The notes: generated by a model not told the origin, from the letters alone. Shown: positions 54,475 through 63,779, counted from the first letter of the stretch. The stretch is 64,000 nt of DNA from Granulosicoccus sp045106855 (GCA_045106855.1 JBGCFI010000045.1:17166-81165); one strand, 5' to 3'. A program made the numbers and translations.

Positions 54475-55869
54475 CTAAATGTCTGCAAAATCACATATAA
54501 AAAATGCACTATCTGCGACATCGGTACGTTGCTGGATTCTGAGCTCGCGTACAAAATACTCACTACTACTAATACTCCCACCCAGAATGTCATCTTCAAC
54601 CACTTTTACCCGCCAATAGCGATCTTCAGTGTTTTTAGTGATGGCTATATCCACTTTTGAGTCGTACTGCCCCCTGACACTACTGGTCCATTGAGTTGCG
54701 GTAAACGTGCCGGAATCTGGTTTACATAGCGAGGACCCTTCAATCAAAACTCCGGTCAAATTAGCGCTGGTCTCCCAACTATACTCGAACGTACCTGTAT
54801 TACTTCCCGCAATGTCTTCCACAAAACTACGGACATTTTCATCGATAATAGTGACTGTGTTTGACACGGTTTCCTCGTGAAAATAGTCACTCCCCCATTC
54901 TCTACGTACACCTACCCAGGAAATGGAGCTTCCCGAGTGAGTTCTCGTACCAGTGAGGCTAAGTTGAGGACGACTTTCACCAGCTTGCATTGTTAGCGTT
55001 CCATTGCCATCAGCATCAATATCGATTTCCCCGGAAACCGGTAGCTCCCTGGAAAGCAATTCTCCCCAATCCGGATCGGAGTCAAACGTACCCATGTAAG
55101 GCCTGACGTCTGATACACGTGATTCATAACTTTCAGAAACAGAAAGTCGAGAAAAGACACCACTGGGGTCACTGAGCGAGTAAAAGTCTTCTATCTCCAA
55201 TTGTGAATCCTCATCCACAAAAGGATCAGTCCCTGCACTTAGCTCATCCAGGTTGTTAACCTTATCTCCATCATAATCAAACAGGCTTGCATCGAACTGT
55301 TCCGCCTGAATTTGAACAGCCTCTGAAACGTTTGACGTGGTTTTATAAATTTGGCTGTACTCGGCCAATTCTATATCGCCATTCTTATCAAAGAAGGTGA
55401 TTATTAGAGGATTTTCTGTCTCTGTTGGTAATTCACCAGAGGCCGACCAGAACTGACCTCCCACCCACATGGCGTTTAGATTGATATCACCCCAGACAAG
55501 CTCAACACGTAGCTCATCGGACATATAAAACGGCACTGTTATTTCAAAGGTAACGAGTATGTTGTTTTGTATCTGCGGATCCACTACCACAGGGTCAATT
55601 ACCTCAGGGTCAATTACCTCAGGGTCAATATCTGTAGTTTCATCACCCCCACTGTCGCTCATTTCCTCCGTAGAAGGTGCATCACTTTCAATGGGGTCGC
55701 TCACAGCAGGCTCATTGGAGACAGGCTCGCTTACAGCAGGTTCACTTGCAAGCTGCTCATTGGCGGCAGGTTCACTTGAACTTGAACAGCCCACTATTAG
55801 CAAGACACTTGCAATCATCAGTGCAAGAGAGCAAATGGGTTGAGCGGCAAAAGGCACGTGGAATTTCAT
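54475..55869 (-). CDS. Large lipoprotein with low-complexity N-terminus and calcium-binding-like repeat
   Basis: 464 residues. Lipobox LLIVGC. Residues 30-65 are acidic repeats built on ASEPAVSEPVSNEPAVSDP; a short VIDPEVIDPV repeat follows near 80-95. A beta-rich domain (about 105-190) is followed by a thrombospondin type 3-like motif DYDGDKVNNLDELSAGTDP, then a C-terminal beta-rich region without a known family. Probably outer-membrane anchored and surface exposed. No operon partner; the LysR, nsrR genes lie upstream. Confidence 0.7.
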   Translation of the reverse strand: MKFHVPFAAQPICSLALMIASVLLIVGCSSSSEPAANEQLASEPAVSEPVSNEPAVSDPIESDAPSTEEMSDSGGDETTDIDPEVIDPEVIDPVVVDPQIQNNILVTFEITVPFYMSDELRVELVWGDINLNAMWVGGQFWSASGELPTETENPLIITFFDKNGDIELAEYSQIYKTTSNVSEAVQIQAEQFDASLFDYDGDKVNNLDELSAGTDPFVDEDSQLEIEDFYSLSDPSGVFSRLSVSESYESRVSDVRPYMGTFDSDPDWGELLSRELPVSGEIDIDADGNGTLTMQAGESRPQLSLTGTRTHSGSSISWVGVRREWGSDYFHEETVSNTVTIIDENVRSFVEDIAGSNTGTFEYSWETSANLTGVLIEGSSLCKPDSGTFTATQWTSSVRGQYDSKVDIAITKNTEDRYWRVKVVEDDILGGSISSSEYFVRELRIQQRTDVADSAFFICDFADI

Positions 55870-56030
55870 CTATTAGCAATCCTTAGACTTACAGTAAGTA
55901 GCACCGTGATCTAGTAGATTATACGTTGGGAAAATTGGCAAAATGCAGAGACTAAGAGTATGGAATACATAGATTCAGGGTATGGAATCCAAGGAGCCTC
56001 TCCCTTTAGAACCACATGAGTGGTTTATGA

Positions 56031-56480
56031 CTAGATGCGATCACTCGCATTTTTTTTCATTTTCACGTATTTCATACGAGCAATGGTCCCCTCATTAACT
56101 ATGTCAGCCAATGAATACCTCCCGAGGTAGTTGAGATACTCGCTTTGAGCTTGCAGAAATATTGGCTTTAGCAGGCATACACCTTTGATGTGGCATAGAG
56201 GCGCATCACAGTTGATCGGATCCAAATTGTTTTCCATAAGCTCAACTACCGCCCGCAAATTAATATTCTCGGCACTGGTTCCCAGACAAATACCTCCGTT
56301 CTTTCCTCGAAGGGAATCGATCCAGCCCTCGTTAGCCAGCTGGTTAACCACTTTCATCAAGTGGGTTTTGGAAAGATCGTAAGTGTCACTAATTGTTTGA
56401 ATTGTCGTGCGTTTTTCCTCCATGCCAGCGAGGTAGATAAGCACGCGGTAAGCGTAATCTGTGTGTTTTGTGAGCTGCAT
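56031..56480 (-). CDS. nsrR: NsrR, nitric-oxide-sensing Rrf2 repressor
   Basis: 149 residues from ATG 56480, the usual NsrR start (MQLTKHTDYAYRVLIYLA); an in-frame ATG at 56513 adds 11 residues. The Rrf2 HTH shows TIQTISDTYDLSKTHLMKVVNQL and GWIDSLRGKNGGICL. The cluster motif NCDAPLCHIKGVCLLK has the NsrR spacing of the three Fe-S ligands, C-x4-C-x5-C, matching E. coli NsrR. It represses NO-detoxification genes until the cluster is nitrosylated. Two NsrR-like sites lie directly upstream. Confidence 0.9.
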   Translation of the reverse strand: MQLTKHTDYAYRVLIYLAGMEEKRTTIQTISDTYDLSKTHLMKVVNQLANEGWIDSLRGKNGGICLGTSAENINLRAVVELMENNLDPINCDAPLCHIKGVCLLKPIFLQAQSEYLNYLGRYSLADIVNEGTIARMKYVKMKKNASDRI

Positions 56481-56515
56481 TCTTCGCTTTTTAGCTTTTT
56501 CGCTTGACGCCATTT

Positions 56516-56565
56516 AATATACATGTAATATGCATCTTATATAAGATTCATTTAAGATGTATATT
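56516..56565. promoter_or_regulatory. Two tandem NsrR-like binding sites
   Basis: Two 23-bp sites, 56516-56538 (better read on the minus strand, starting AAGATGCATAT) and 56543-56565 (starting AAGATTCATTT), with 4 bp between. Each matches the two-half NsrR consensus (AAGATGCATTT and its complement) with 8 or more identities per half by eye. Position between divergent starts fits repression of both nsrR and the following gene. Confidence 0.55.
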
Positions 56566-56580
56566 CTAGCGGCCAAAATA

Positions 56581-56859
56581 ATGACATTGCAGACGATCGC
56601 TTTCATCACGGATGCCGTGCCAGTACTGGAACAATACGGTCGCAGCAATACCGATTTCTCGCAACACCCGGATATGAAGAACAACTTCATTACGGAGAAA
56701 CAGAGAAATGAGGAGCAATCGCATTCGGTGAACGTTGAGGCTCTGTCATTTTCCTGGATTATCGAAAACCCGGGCGCGTTGCTACCAAACGTTTCCCGTA
56801 TCACCCACAAGCATTCAAGCTCAGATGCTGGACATCTGACTGCCCGGGGCGATGCCTGA
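56581..56859 (+). CDS. Degenerate DUF542 (ScdA/RIC N-terminal)-like small protein
   Basis: 92 residues from ATG 56581; an earlier ATG (56557) lies inside an NsrR-like site. The region TDAVPVLEQYGRSNTDFSQ aligns with the DUF542 pattern of iron-sulfur cluster repair proteins (P-x-x-x-x-V-F-x-K-Y-G-I-D-F-C-C) but lacks the CC pair, and SVNVEALSF matches the later conserved stretch. The diiron domain that follows in YtfE/ScdA is absent. Known NsrR targets include ytfE, so this may be a decayed relic of such a target or a repurposed fragment. No strong ribosome site. Confidence 0.4.
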   Translation: MTLQTIAFITDAVPVLEQYGRSNTDFSQHPDMKNNFITEKQRNEEQSHSVNVEALSFSWIIENPGALLPNVSRITHKHSSSDAGHLTARGDA

Positions 56860-56919
56860 ATAGCGCAGGCACTAAAAGATAAATCTTGTCAAATCACAAA
56901 CAAGAGGTGGCTCTCAGCA

Positions 56920-57834
56920 ATGGAATTACAACAAATACGATATTTTCTTGCACTCTCTGAGGACTTGAATTTCACACGCGCCGCAGAGCGCTGTGGAGTT
57001 TCTCAACCATCACTGACTCGCGCCATTAAACGTCTTGAAGATGATCTGGGCGCACAGCTCGTACGTCGGGAGCGAAGCCGAACACACCTGACCGAACTAG
57101 GAATGAAAATCAAACCTCGTCTGGCGCGAGCACTGGCACTGACAGACAAAGCCCATACTGAAGCTGAAGAGTTCTCACAAATGAAGACTCCAAAACTGCG
57201 TATTGGGGTTATGAACACAGTCGGATCTGGGCGTCTGATGTCGATAATCAGCCATCTGCATAAAAAATTTCCACAATTGAAACTTACCCTGAAAATCGCT
57301 TCTGGCAACGAGGTTACCGAGTGGTTGCTTTTAGGCGAAGTCGATGTGGCCATAGTTGGTATGCCTCACTATCCCGACCATATCGCAGTACATAAGCTCT
57401 ATGACGAGCGCTATATGGTTGCGATTCCACCAGATCATCCCCTTCTACGGATGAACTCAGTTCCTTTTAAGGACTTCGCGAATGAAAAAATAGTAAAACG
57501 ATTGAACTGCGAATACATGGATTTCCTGAGTTCTGAGTTAGCGGACTGTGCGCCTGAAGAACAAGAGAAAGTAGAAGCTTCAATAGACTCTATGGACGTT
57601 GCTCATGAAATTGAACACGAGGAACTCACTCAGACAATGGTCACAGCCAATATGGGTTGTGCCATTGTTCCCGAGTATCTGCCAAACACCGCGAACATGA
57701 ACATGCGACCTCTGATCGAACCGGAGATTTCTCGAACGATTAGCATTGCAACGGTACGCGGACGCCCACATACGCCAGTAGTCAGCTACTTCACTAACTT
57801 ATGCCTTAACATGAAAGACGAATTGGAACTGTGA
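56920..57834 (+). CDS. LysR family transcriptional regulator
   Basis: 304 residues, AGAGG 11 nt upstream. N-terminal winged helix: MELQQIRYFLALSEDLNFTRAAERCG, SQPSLTRAIKRLEDDLGAQL, RRERSRTHLTELG. The ligand-binding domain from about 90 shows LRIGVMNTVGSG, LLLGEVDVAIVGMPHYP and ERYMVAIPPDHPLL. The target and co-inducer are unknown; no catabolic operon is directly divergent. 770 bp of non-coding sequence follow. Confidence 0.9.
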   Translation: MELQQIRYFLALSEDLNFTRAAERCGVSQPSLTRAIKRLEDDLGAQLVRRERSRTHLTELGMKIKPRLARALALTDKAHTEAEEFSQMKTPKLRIGVMNTVGSGRLMSIISHLHKKFPQLKLTLKIASGNEVTEWLLLGEVDVAIVGMPHYPDHIAVHKLYDERYMVAIPPDHPLLRMNSVPFKDFANEKIVKRLNCEYMDFLSSELADCAPEEQEKVEASIDSMDVAHEIEHEELTQTMVTANMGCAIVPEYLPNTANMNMRPLIEPEISRTISIATVRGRPHTPVVSYFTNLCLNMKDELEL

Positions 57835-58604
57835 TGCTACAACTATGACTCAGATACATGAATGAGTCAAAATACTTGGCGTTGGGTTAACAATTGCTGC
57901 TTGCCATAACATCGGATTTTTACGCAGCGCTTAATGAGTACAGATTTTCGATTAATCGTCCTATCTAATCTACATGTGAAAAACTATCTCTATCAGAATC
58001 GGCAGATGAGATAAACAATGAGAATGCCTTCACCTAAACGCACCTCGTAGCATTTCCAATTCAAGCTTGAATTACATAGGTATTTTCACTCCTTCGCAAA
58101 GCTGAACGGTGTTTTGTTATCTGCAGAAATGTCATTGCAATGGGAAACTGCCCGTCCAGTTACCAACCGATTTTATTGTAAGCGACGATATCAAAAATCC
58201 GTTCAACAGGCGATTTGCAGTGTCAAGCAGCTAGACAAAATTCCACTTTCCAGACATTAGACAGGTCGGTACACATCATAATGGGAATGCTCGCTTCGTG
58301 CCCATTGCCGTCGTTGTCCAGCTTCAAGCGACAGTCCGCTTTAGGGTTATTGAGGGGGAGTTCTCCAGTGAATTATTCACTTTCGTGGAGAGCATTAATA
58401 CATAGGGTATGTGGACATTGTCTGGAAGAAGGGCTGTCACGGTCGACAATAAACATATTTTTTGACGCCGAAAATTCGCAGCTGGGTCTACAATAATGCA
58501 CAAACTTATTGCATTGGCCGTTGCACAAATGTTTGTGCAACGAGCTATGCACAGAGGTGATCCCGAGAAGTGCTAACGCTGAACTTCTCTTCGTCTCAAA
58601 CGTT
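57835..58604. other. 770-bp gap with a possible gene remnant
   Basis: On the minus strand 58223-58372 is a 49-codon open stretch with protein-like content (for example CRLKLDNDGNGHEAS and CTDLSNVWKVEFCLAA), ending TGA and preceded by an in-frame TAA, without a start. It may be the tail of a lost gene. The right end holds a 24-bp palindrome, listed separately. Nothing else supported. Confidence 0.3.
58519..58542. repeat. Near-perfect palindrome with 11-bp arms
   Basis: CGTTGCACAAA (58519-58529) and TTTGTGCAACG (58532-58542) with a 2-nt centre. It lies 63 bp past the hydrolase stop. On the minus strand no T tract follows. The same GTTGCACAAA core recurs past the divergent partner gene at 62594. 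Confidence 0.75.
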
Positions 58605-59504
58605 TCAGTCTACGAGGTTAAGAAAGTCGTTGATCATCGCGGCAAATTTCTGAGGTTCGCGATACGGCCCATCATGGTTGACTCCTTCCATAACGAGATG
58701 CAGTGCATTAGGCTGACATTGCGCGATCTGCTCGCCAATCATGGTCCAGTATATAATGGTGTTAGAGCCTGTTACCACGAGTGTGGGCTTGTCTAATCTG
58801 GCAAGATCGTCGCATGTGACCGGCGCTCCGTTGTCGCTACCGAACATCAACGGTAGGGTACGACCATTAACTTTCCAAATCGCCTGCCACCTTTCGGGCT
58901 CATTCTCCGCAGTACCTTCAGGCATACGGAAAACACCCTCAAGCAATCGCAGAGAAGCGGCCTCGAGGTCGTCGGACCGCATAGCCTTGATACCAGGGCC
59001 AAATAGACCGATATACTCAGAACGCGCCGCCTTCGCACCGGGCAAGCTAGTTATCGGGCCACTGAAAGACGGTTCATAATGGATGAGAGCACGAATCAAA
59101 TCGGGTCGAGCTAACGCCGCCTTGATGCCAATTACTCCGCTATAGGACCAAGTTACGACATCCACCGGTCCGCTGTCCAATCCTTCGATGAATGCGATTA
59201 GGTCATTGACATGTGTCTGATTGGCGAAACGCTCAGGCACATCTGGCCACTCGGCCTCACCGAAGTATCGCTGATCATAGGCTACGTATCGATGCTTCTT
59301 TGTGATCGTCTCGCGCATGGGCTCCCACACGCGATGATCGGATATGGAGCCGTGTACAAATACGATCGGTTGTCCTTCGCCGTCAGAGAGATAGACAAGT
59401 TCGGCCCCTTCGACAGGCATTTTGTCAGCCAAAGCAGGGGTGACTAAAACTACTGCAACAATTGCGAGCGCAGCACACAGACGAGATCTTAAGGCAGGTT
59501 TCAT
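58605..59504 (-). CDS. Exported alpha/beta-hydrolase
   Basis: 299 residues from ATG 59504, with GGAG 10 nt upstream; the longer frame to 59579 has no site. A signal peptide ends near TPALADK, so the enzyme is periplasmic or secreted. The fold shows PIVFVHGSISDHRVW (oxyanion), VAYDQRYFGEAEWPD, the nucleophile elbow VTWSYSG with Ser120, and the His in GVNHDGP (His277). The usual acid position after strand 7 reads TGSNT, so the acid may be elsewhere. Substrate unknown. It is divergent from a membrane regulator whose C-terminal domain is its close homologue. Confidence 0.85.
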   Translation of the reverse strand: MKPALRSRLCAALAIVAVVLVTPALADKMPVEGAELVYLSDGEGQPIVFVHGSISDHRVWEPMRETITKKHRYVAYDQRYFGEAEWPDVPERFANQTHVNDLIAFIEGLDSGPVDVVTWSYSGVIGIKAALARPDLIRALIHYEPSFSGPITSLPGAKAARSEYIGLFGPGIKAMRSDDLEAASLRLLEGVFRMPEGTAENEPERWQAIWKVNGRTLPLMFGSDNGAPVTCDDLARLDKPTLVVTGSNTIIYWTMIGEQIAQCQPNALHLVMEGVNHDGPYREPQKFAAMINDFLNLVD

Positions 59505-59769
59505 AACAGTATTCTCCGCTGCTGAAGCAGCAATTTGCGTCGCAATGATTGCAACTAGACCATGAATGGTGCAGAACAAGAGCCCTCAAGGTTCCGACAT
59601 ATTTCGGAAAAAAATACGCAAATTTGTGGAAGAAATAAATAATGCTCGCTGGATCAGCAACTTAGGGGGAATTGGTTAATCAATCGTTGAGTGCTATCCC
59701 ATAGGTCAAGTGATGTTAAGATCATCGCGGTGTGTATTCGATTCCATAAAGTGACCGGGAGGAATTTGC

Positions 59770-62367
59770 TTGGAGCTTCAGGAAAGTCGTCAACTTACCT
59801 TTAATGGGTGTTATTTTGCTTCGCAGCGTAATTGCCTGATCAACGGTTTGGGTGACCGCATATCTATTCGTCCCAAAGCACTCGCTGTTTTCAAGCACCT
59901 TTCCAAGCACCCTGGCAAAATCGTCAGTAAGGAAGAGTTATTAGATCAAATTTGGTCTGAAGTTGTCGTAACTGATGATGCTGTAGGCAAATGTATTGCA
60001 GACATACGACGTGCTATAAAGGATAAAGATCGCTCTACGTTGCAGACGATATCGGGCAGCGGCTACCTGCTGGAACCAGACGGAAAATCAAGCCAACGAC
60101 TGGAAGAGAAGGTTGCTAAAGCAATCAACCTCTTACCGGATAAGCTCAATTCTATTAGTAGCAATGCACGTCTTTTTTTTGCTGTACTCATGGTTAGTAT
60201 TCTGGCTATAGCTTGGACAGGGATTGAGAGCGAAATTGGCACCCAAAGTATCGAATCTGATGCGGGCAGTTTGGGCTTAGATTCTGAAAGTGGCACACCA
60301 ACGATCGCAACCAAAATCGATGAGCCTGCCAGCAGCAGCTCCAATTTCATTCAGATGGTGGAAAAAAACACCCGTATTGCCCTAAGCCGTTATCGCTCTG
60401 TGGCATTAGTGGAGAGTGATTCTGCAGATTTTAATTTGTTTCTGTCACAAGATGAGTCTGTAAATCCGGCAGAGATCTCAATAGTGTTTGTTAGGTCTGA
60501 CAACAATCAAACAATTTTTGCAGAAAATCTAGTCGATGAATCATTGACAGCCCTTGAGAGCGTATCCGTTGATTCGCCTGCAATGTCTCCCGAGAAATCG
60601 ATGGGCGTTCGAATTGCGGCGATGATTGCTTCCCCCGGTGGGGGTGTAGTGAGTCGCTACCTAGTAAGTTCTGCCAACGAAAAAACTGTAGACGAACTTA
60701 CGCCTGCTGAATGCTATGCGTATGGCTATGACTGTACAAACTGTTCAGGAGAACTCGACCAGATTACTGAAAAAGCCGAAGCATGCCTAACAAATATTCT
60801 GGAAAAAAAACCAGAGGATGCGAGAGCCTGGGGACTCAAGAGTACGATTATTGCACATCAATACCAATGGTCAACATCGTTGGCTGAGCCTCAACGAACG
60901 AATTTAAGTGCCCGATCGCATCTTAAAGAACTTGCAATCATAGCTGCCAGTAAAGCTGAACAGTTTTCAGATGGTGAAGATACCTCCGTATATTGGGGCA
61001 TGGCGCAAGCTTACGGTGCATCTTGCGAAATCGATAAACTTAAAACGGCCATTGACCGGGGACTTCAGATCAATCCTGATGATCCGTCTTTACTTGGCGC
61101 GTTCGGCGGTTGGTTAGCTTATGCCGGAAAATGGGGTGTGGGAGTGGAGATGGTTGAGCGCGCCCTTCAACTCGAACCCAGGTTTTACAAACGGTGGTGG
61201 CTATTTGCTATTGCTAAGCAATACTATGCAAAAGGTGAGTATCAGTCTGCGTTGCGAGTGTTTCGTAAAGCATACAATGAAAACAATTGGCTAAGTCATC
61301 TTCAGTTAGCGTACACCCTGCCGTACCTTGGGCAGTTGGATGAAGCAGTCAAAGAGCGAATGGCATTTGAACGTTTGTACCCGGGCGCAACCATAGAAAG
61401 CGTTATTCAATTCTATAGTCTTTACTGCTTTGAAGATTCGTTTCTCGATAAAATGAAGTGGGCTCTAACACAAGCAGGGCTTCCTTCTCGCGGATCATCA
61501 GAGAATTTCAGCGAAATTCAACCACCTGCTGCAACAGTAAAATCACTCAACGGATATGACATTGAATACATGGATATAGGGGCAGGAGTTCCCATTGTAT
61601 TTGTACACGGATCAATATCCGATTATCGGGCATGGAGTCATTTTCAAAATCCAATCTCAGAAAATCACCGCTTTATATCTTACTCACGACGATATTTTGG
61701 AAGTCAGCCCTGGCCTGACAGCGGAGAGAGTTTTGGTATAAGAACTGATATAGACGATCTTATTGCTTTTGTGGAAATGTTGGATATCGGTCCAGTTTTT
61801 ACTGTTAGTTGGTCACGTGGCGGCAGAGTAACTGGCCCTGCAGCTGTCGAACGACCTGATTTGTTTCAGGGTGCAATACACTTCGAACCCATTGACAATA
61901 GTTTGGGTAATTCAACGGATGAATCTGTTCTCGCTGCGCGTTCTGCGTTTTTCAATCGATTTAAAGAATCGACGGCGTTAATGGCGGAAAACAAGCCGGA
62001 AAAGGCAGTTGCTGCAATTCTGGAAAATGTTTTCGAGTTAGAACGGGGCCGGTTCGATTTGGAGATAATGCCAATACGCTTGATGAACCGAGACTCCGCT
62101 CGGGCCATGAGTTTGCAGCTTGAGAAAGATTCAGCGGCAGAGCCAATAGCAACCTGCGAATTGTTGGGGAACAACACTATTCCTACTCTGGTTATTGGTG
62201 GTTCACTTACAAACGCATGGTGGAAGCATGTCGTTCAGCGCTTTCACGAATGCATTCCTAATTCAGAGTTTAAAATGCTTGACAATGTAAATCACGATGG
62301 ACCAATTCGCCAACCTAGTGCAATGAGCGAGATGATTATAGAGTTTGTTGATCGTTATACTTTGTAG
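59770..62367 (+). CDS. ToxR/CadC-type membrane regulator with TPRs and alpha/beta-hydrolase sensor domain
   Basis: 865 residues from TTG 59770, fixed by GGGAGG 7 nt upstream. Cytosolic OmpR-type winged helix (about 10-105): SIRPKALAVFKHLSKHPGKIV, DQIWSEVVVTDDAVGKCIADIRRAI and LQTISGSGYLLEP. One TM segment (about 134-152, LFFAVLMVSILAIAWTG). A long periplasmic region has TPR-like helices (about 330-560: DARAWGLKSTIIA, DDPSLLGAFGGWLAYAGKWG, KGEYQSALRVFRKAY). From about 590 there is an alpha/beta-hydrolase with PIVFVHGSISDYRAW, Ser682 in VSWSRGG and His842 in NVNHDGP. The stand-alone hydrolase divergent from it shares PIVFVHGSISD, RYFG and LIAF blocks. It likely activates that gene when its own hydrolase domain binds or turns over the same compound. 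Confidence 0.85.
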   Translation: MELQESRQLTFNGCYFASQRNCLINGLGDRISIRPKALAVFKHLSKHPGKIVSKEELLDQIWSEVVVTDDAVGKCIADIRRAIKDKDRSTLQTISGSGYLLEPDGKSSQRLEEKVAKAINLLPDKLNSISSNARLFFAVLMVSILAIAWTGIESEIGTQSIESDAGSLGLDSESGTPTIATKIDEPASSSSNFIQMVEKNTRIALSRYRSVALVESDSADFNLFLSQDESVNPAEISIVFVRSDNNQTIFAENLVDESLTALESVSVDSPAMSPEKSMGVRIAAMIASPGGGVVSRYLVSSANEKTVDELTPAECYAYGYDCTNCSGELDQITEKAEACLTNILEKKPEDARAWGLKSTIIAHQYQWSTSLAEPQRTNLSARSHLKELAIIAASKAEQFSDGEDTSVYWGMAQAYGASCEIDKLKTAIDRGLQINPDDPSLLGAFGGWLAYAGKWGVGVEMVERALQLEPRFYKRWWLFAIAKQYYAKGEYQSALRVFRKAYNENNWLSHLQLAYTLPYLGQLDEAVKERMAFERLYPGATIESVIQFYSLYCFEDSFLDKMKWALTQAGLPSRGSSENFSEIQPPAATVKSLNGYDIEYMDIGAGVPIVFVHGSISDYRAWSHFQNPISENHRFISYSRRYFGSQPWPDSGESFGIRTDIDDLIAFVEMLDIGPVFTVSWSRGGRVTGPAAVERPDLFQGAIHFEPIDNSLGNSTDESVLAARSAFFNRFKESTALMAENKPEKAVAAILENVFELERGRFDLEIMPIRLMNRDSARAMSLQLEKDSAAEPIATCELLGNNTIPTLVIGGSLTNAWWKHVVQRFHECIPNSEFKMLDNVNHDGPIRQPSAMSEMIIEFVDRYTL

Positions 62368-63149
62368 GCACGTGTCGATTTAGTATCAGCACGTGGATGC
62401 GCCCAATGAGGGATCGTTGCATTAGTCGCTAGCGATGAAAAAACCATTTCGCCAATAGCTTTTTCGAGTAGCTACTGATTAAGGTAAATAACTTAAGCAC
62501 CGCAGGCTGCAATAAAAATAAAAAGGACGTATTCCGCAATGAATAGCGGTGGGTTTTTACTAATTCTTTCAGCCCAACGAATACAAATAACCGGTTGCAC
62601 AAACGAGGGGGAAGGATTAGTGCAACGATTATTGAATCTCCAAAAAGTATACCGTTGTGAGTTGCGCAAACCTGTTGCAGAAACAAATCGAATTGCAACA
62701 AGTTGTTTCACGATGCAAGAGGGCTCTTCGAGTGCCTAGATGCGAAATACGGGTACAATTAACAGTCTCGAGGCGGTTCATGGTGGTCAGGGGGAATCCT
62801 TGAAAGAAAGGATCAGTTCAGTGCAAACTTTCAGATTTCGGCTGGCTGTTGCTCAATCTTAGCTTGAATATGATCAAAACTACAGTAGATTTATTCACTT
62901 ACGAAAACACCTGGTAAGCGGACGTTCCCAAGAAAATGGACTATGACCGAATTTGGCCGAACAAAGACCGTCAGTTTCTCGTCGTAGCGCTCGGAAGCCA
63001 AATTCAACGAAGGTCCGGTTCAAGCACCAAGCAGGCATAGAGCTAAACCTTACGAACGTCAGCAATGGAGTGTGCTGAAATCAACTACCATTGATAAAGC
63101 AGACGAACTTTATCGTCATTCCGGAGTAAGAATCGGCCTTAACGGACAT
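62368..63149. other. 782-bp gap without a supported gene
   Basis: Contains the GTTGC-type repeats listed separately. No frame has both a ribosome site and protein-like content; a 34-codon frame at 62939 looks accidental. With the radC remnant to the right, it may be an old integration scar. Confidence 0.35.
62594..62684. repeat. Three direct copies of GTTGCnnAAAC
   Basis: GTTGCACAAAC (62594-62604), GTTGCGCAAAC (62661-62671) and GTTGCAGAAAC (62674-62684). The first matches the arm of the palindrome at 58519-58542, on the other side of the hydrolase/regulator pair. A partial inverted copy (GTGCAAC) occurs at 62630-62636. Confidence 0.55.
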
Positions 63150-63386
63150 TCAGGGCCTCGAGTAGGAGTGAACTGAATGTACATCATCATAGTGATATAA
63201 AATATTATTCCTTATTTCAATCAAACCACGCTCGGCCAACGATGTCTGCACACCTTGCCCGATAATCAGATTATCTAATATACGCACATCAATCAATGCC
63301 AATGCATCGATCAACTTGCGCGTAAGCCGTATATCGGTATCTGATGGTTCTGCCACACCGCTCGGGTGATAGGTGCTATACCGCAT
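63150..63386 (-). pseudogene. radC: RadC C-terminal fragment
   Basis: 78 codons matching the last part of RadC: HPSGVAEPSDTDIRLTRKL, DALALIDVRILDNLIIGQG, SLAERGLI. The preceding MPN metal-binding motif should read HNHPSG, but here the first His is absent (YSTYHPSG), and stops occur just upstream in frame. The N-terminal helix-hairpin-helix part is missing. RadC genes are frequent cargo of genomic islands, so this is a remnant of mobile or exchanged DNA. Confidence 0.7.
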
Positions 63387-63779
63387 TGTCTATCAAAAAT
63401 ATGCTTAGTAAAATTCTTGCATTAGATCTAGATATGAATACGTGAGTCGATAGGACGTTACGTTTGTTAATGTGCAATCCTGACATAGCGCCGAGCATTC
63501 GCAATCTCAAAATTTAGATAGGCCATATCGGAAATTCTGAGATCAATGCGCAGACGATTGGGGTCGAGATTGCGTGGTTGATATGAAATTGCTGTGGCAG
63601 CGTCTCCTTCCATCATCTACATTTTTATTGATAGTAGAACCACGATGACAATTGTCAATGGAACCGACGATGTGGCTCCCTTGGGGTGGTGAAAGGCGTG
63701 TCGTACTTTCAAATCTTAAACTATGGAGTTGAATTTTTGTTTCAGCGTATAGTAGTTCTCGGTAAATTCAAGGTAAATC
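63387..63779. other. 393-bp gap
   Basis: Between the radC remnant and the alcohol dehydrogenase start. It holds one 49-codon minus frame, listed separately, and the dehydrogenase promoter. Nothing else supported. Confidence 0.3.
63467..63616 (-). CDS. Possible small ORF (49 residues)
   Basis: Minus-strand frame from ATG 63616 to TAA 63467. The product has protein-like composition (SYQPRNLDPNRLRIDLRISD, MAYLNFEIANARRY) but no ribosome site and no family I recognise. It lies beside the radC remnant and may be a leftover fragment of a larger gene. Confidence 0.2.
   Translation of the reverse strand: MMEGDAATAISYQPRNLDPNRLRIDLRISDMAYLNFEIANARRYVRIAH

Noticed and set aside
58215..58496. 93-codon plus-strand frame in the 770-bp gap
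   Set aside because: No ribosome site; the minus strand across part of it has the more protein-like reading, itself without a start.
62594..62684. Integron attC sites
   Set aside because: The GTTGC repeats do not show the paired RYYYAAC/GTTRRRY core sites in the needed order, and no integrase or cassette is nearby.
62429..62739. 90- and 66-codon frames right of the membrane regulator
   Set aside because: No ribosome sites, overlapping on both strands, implausible composition.
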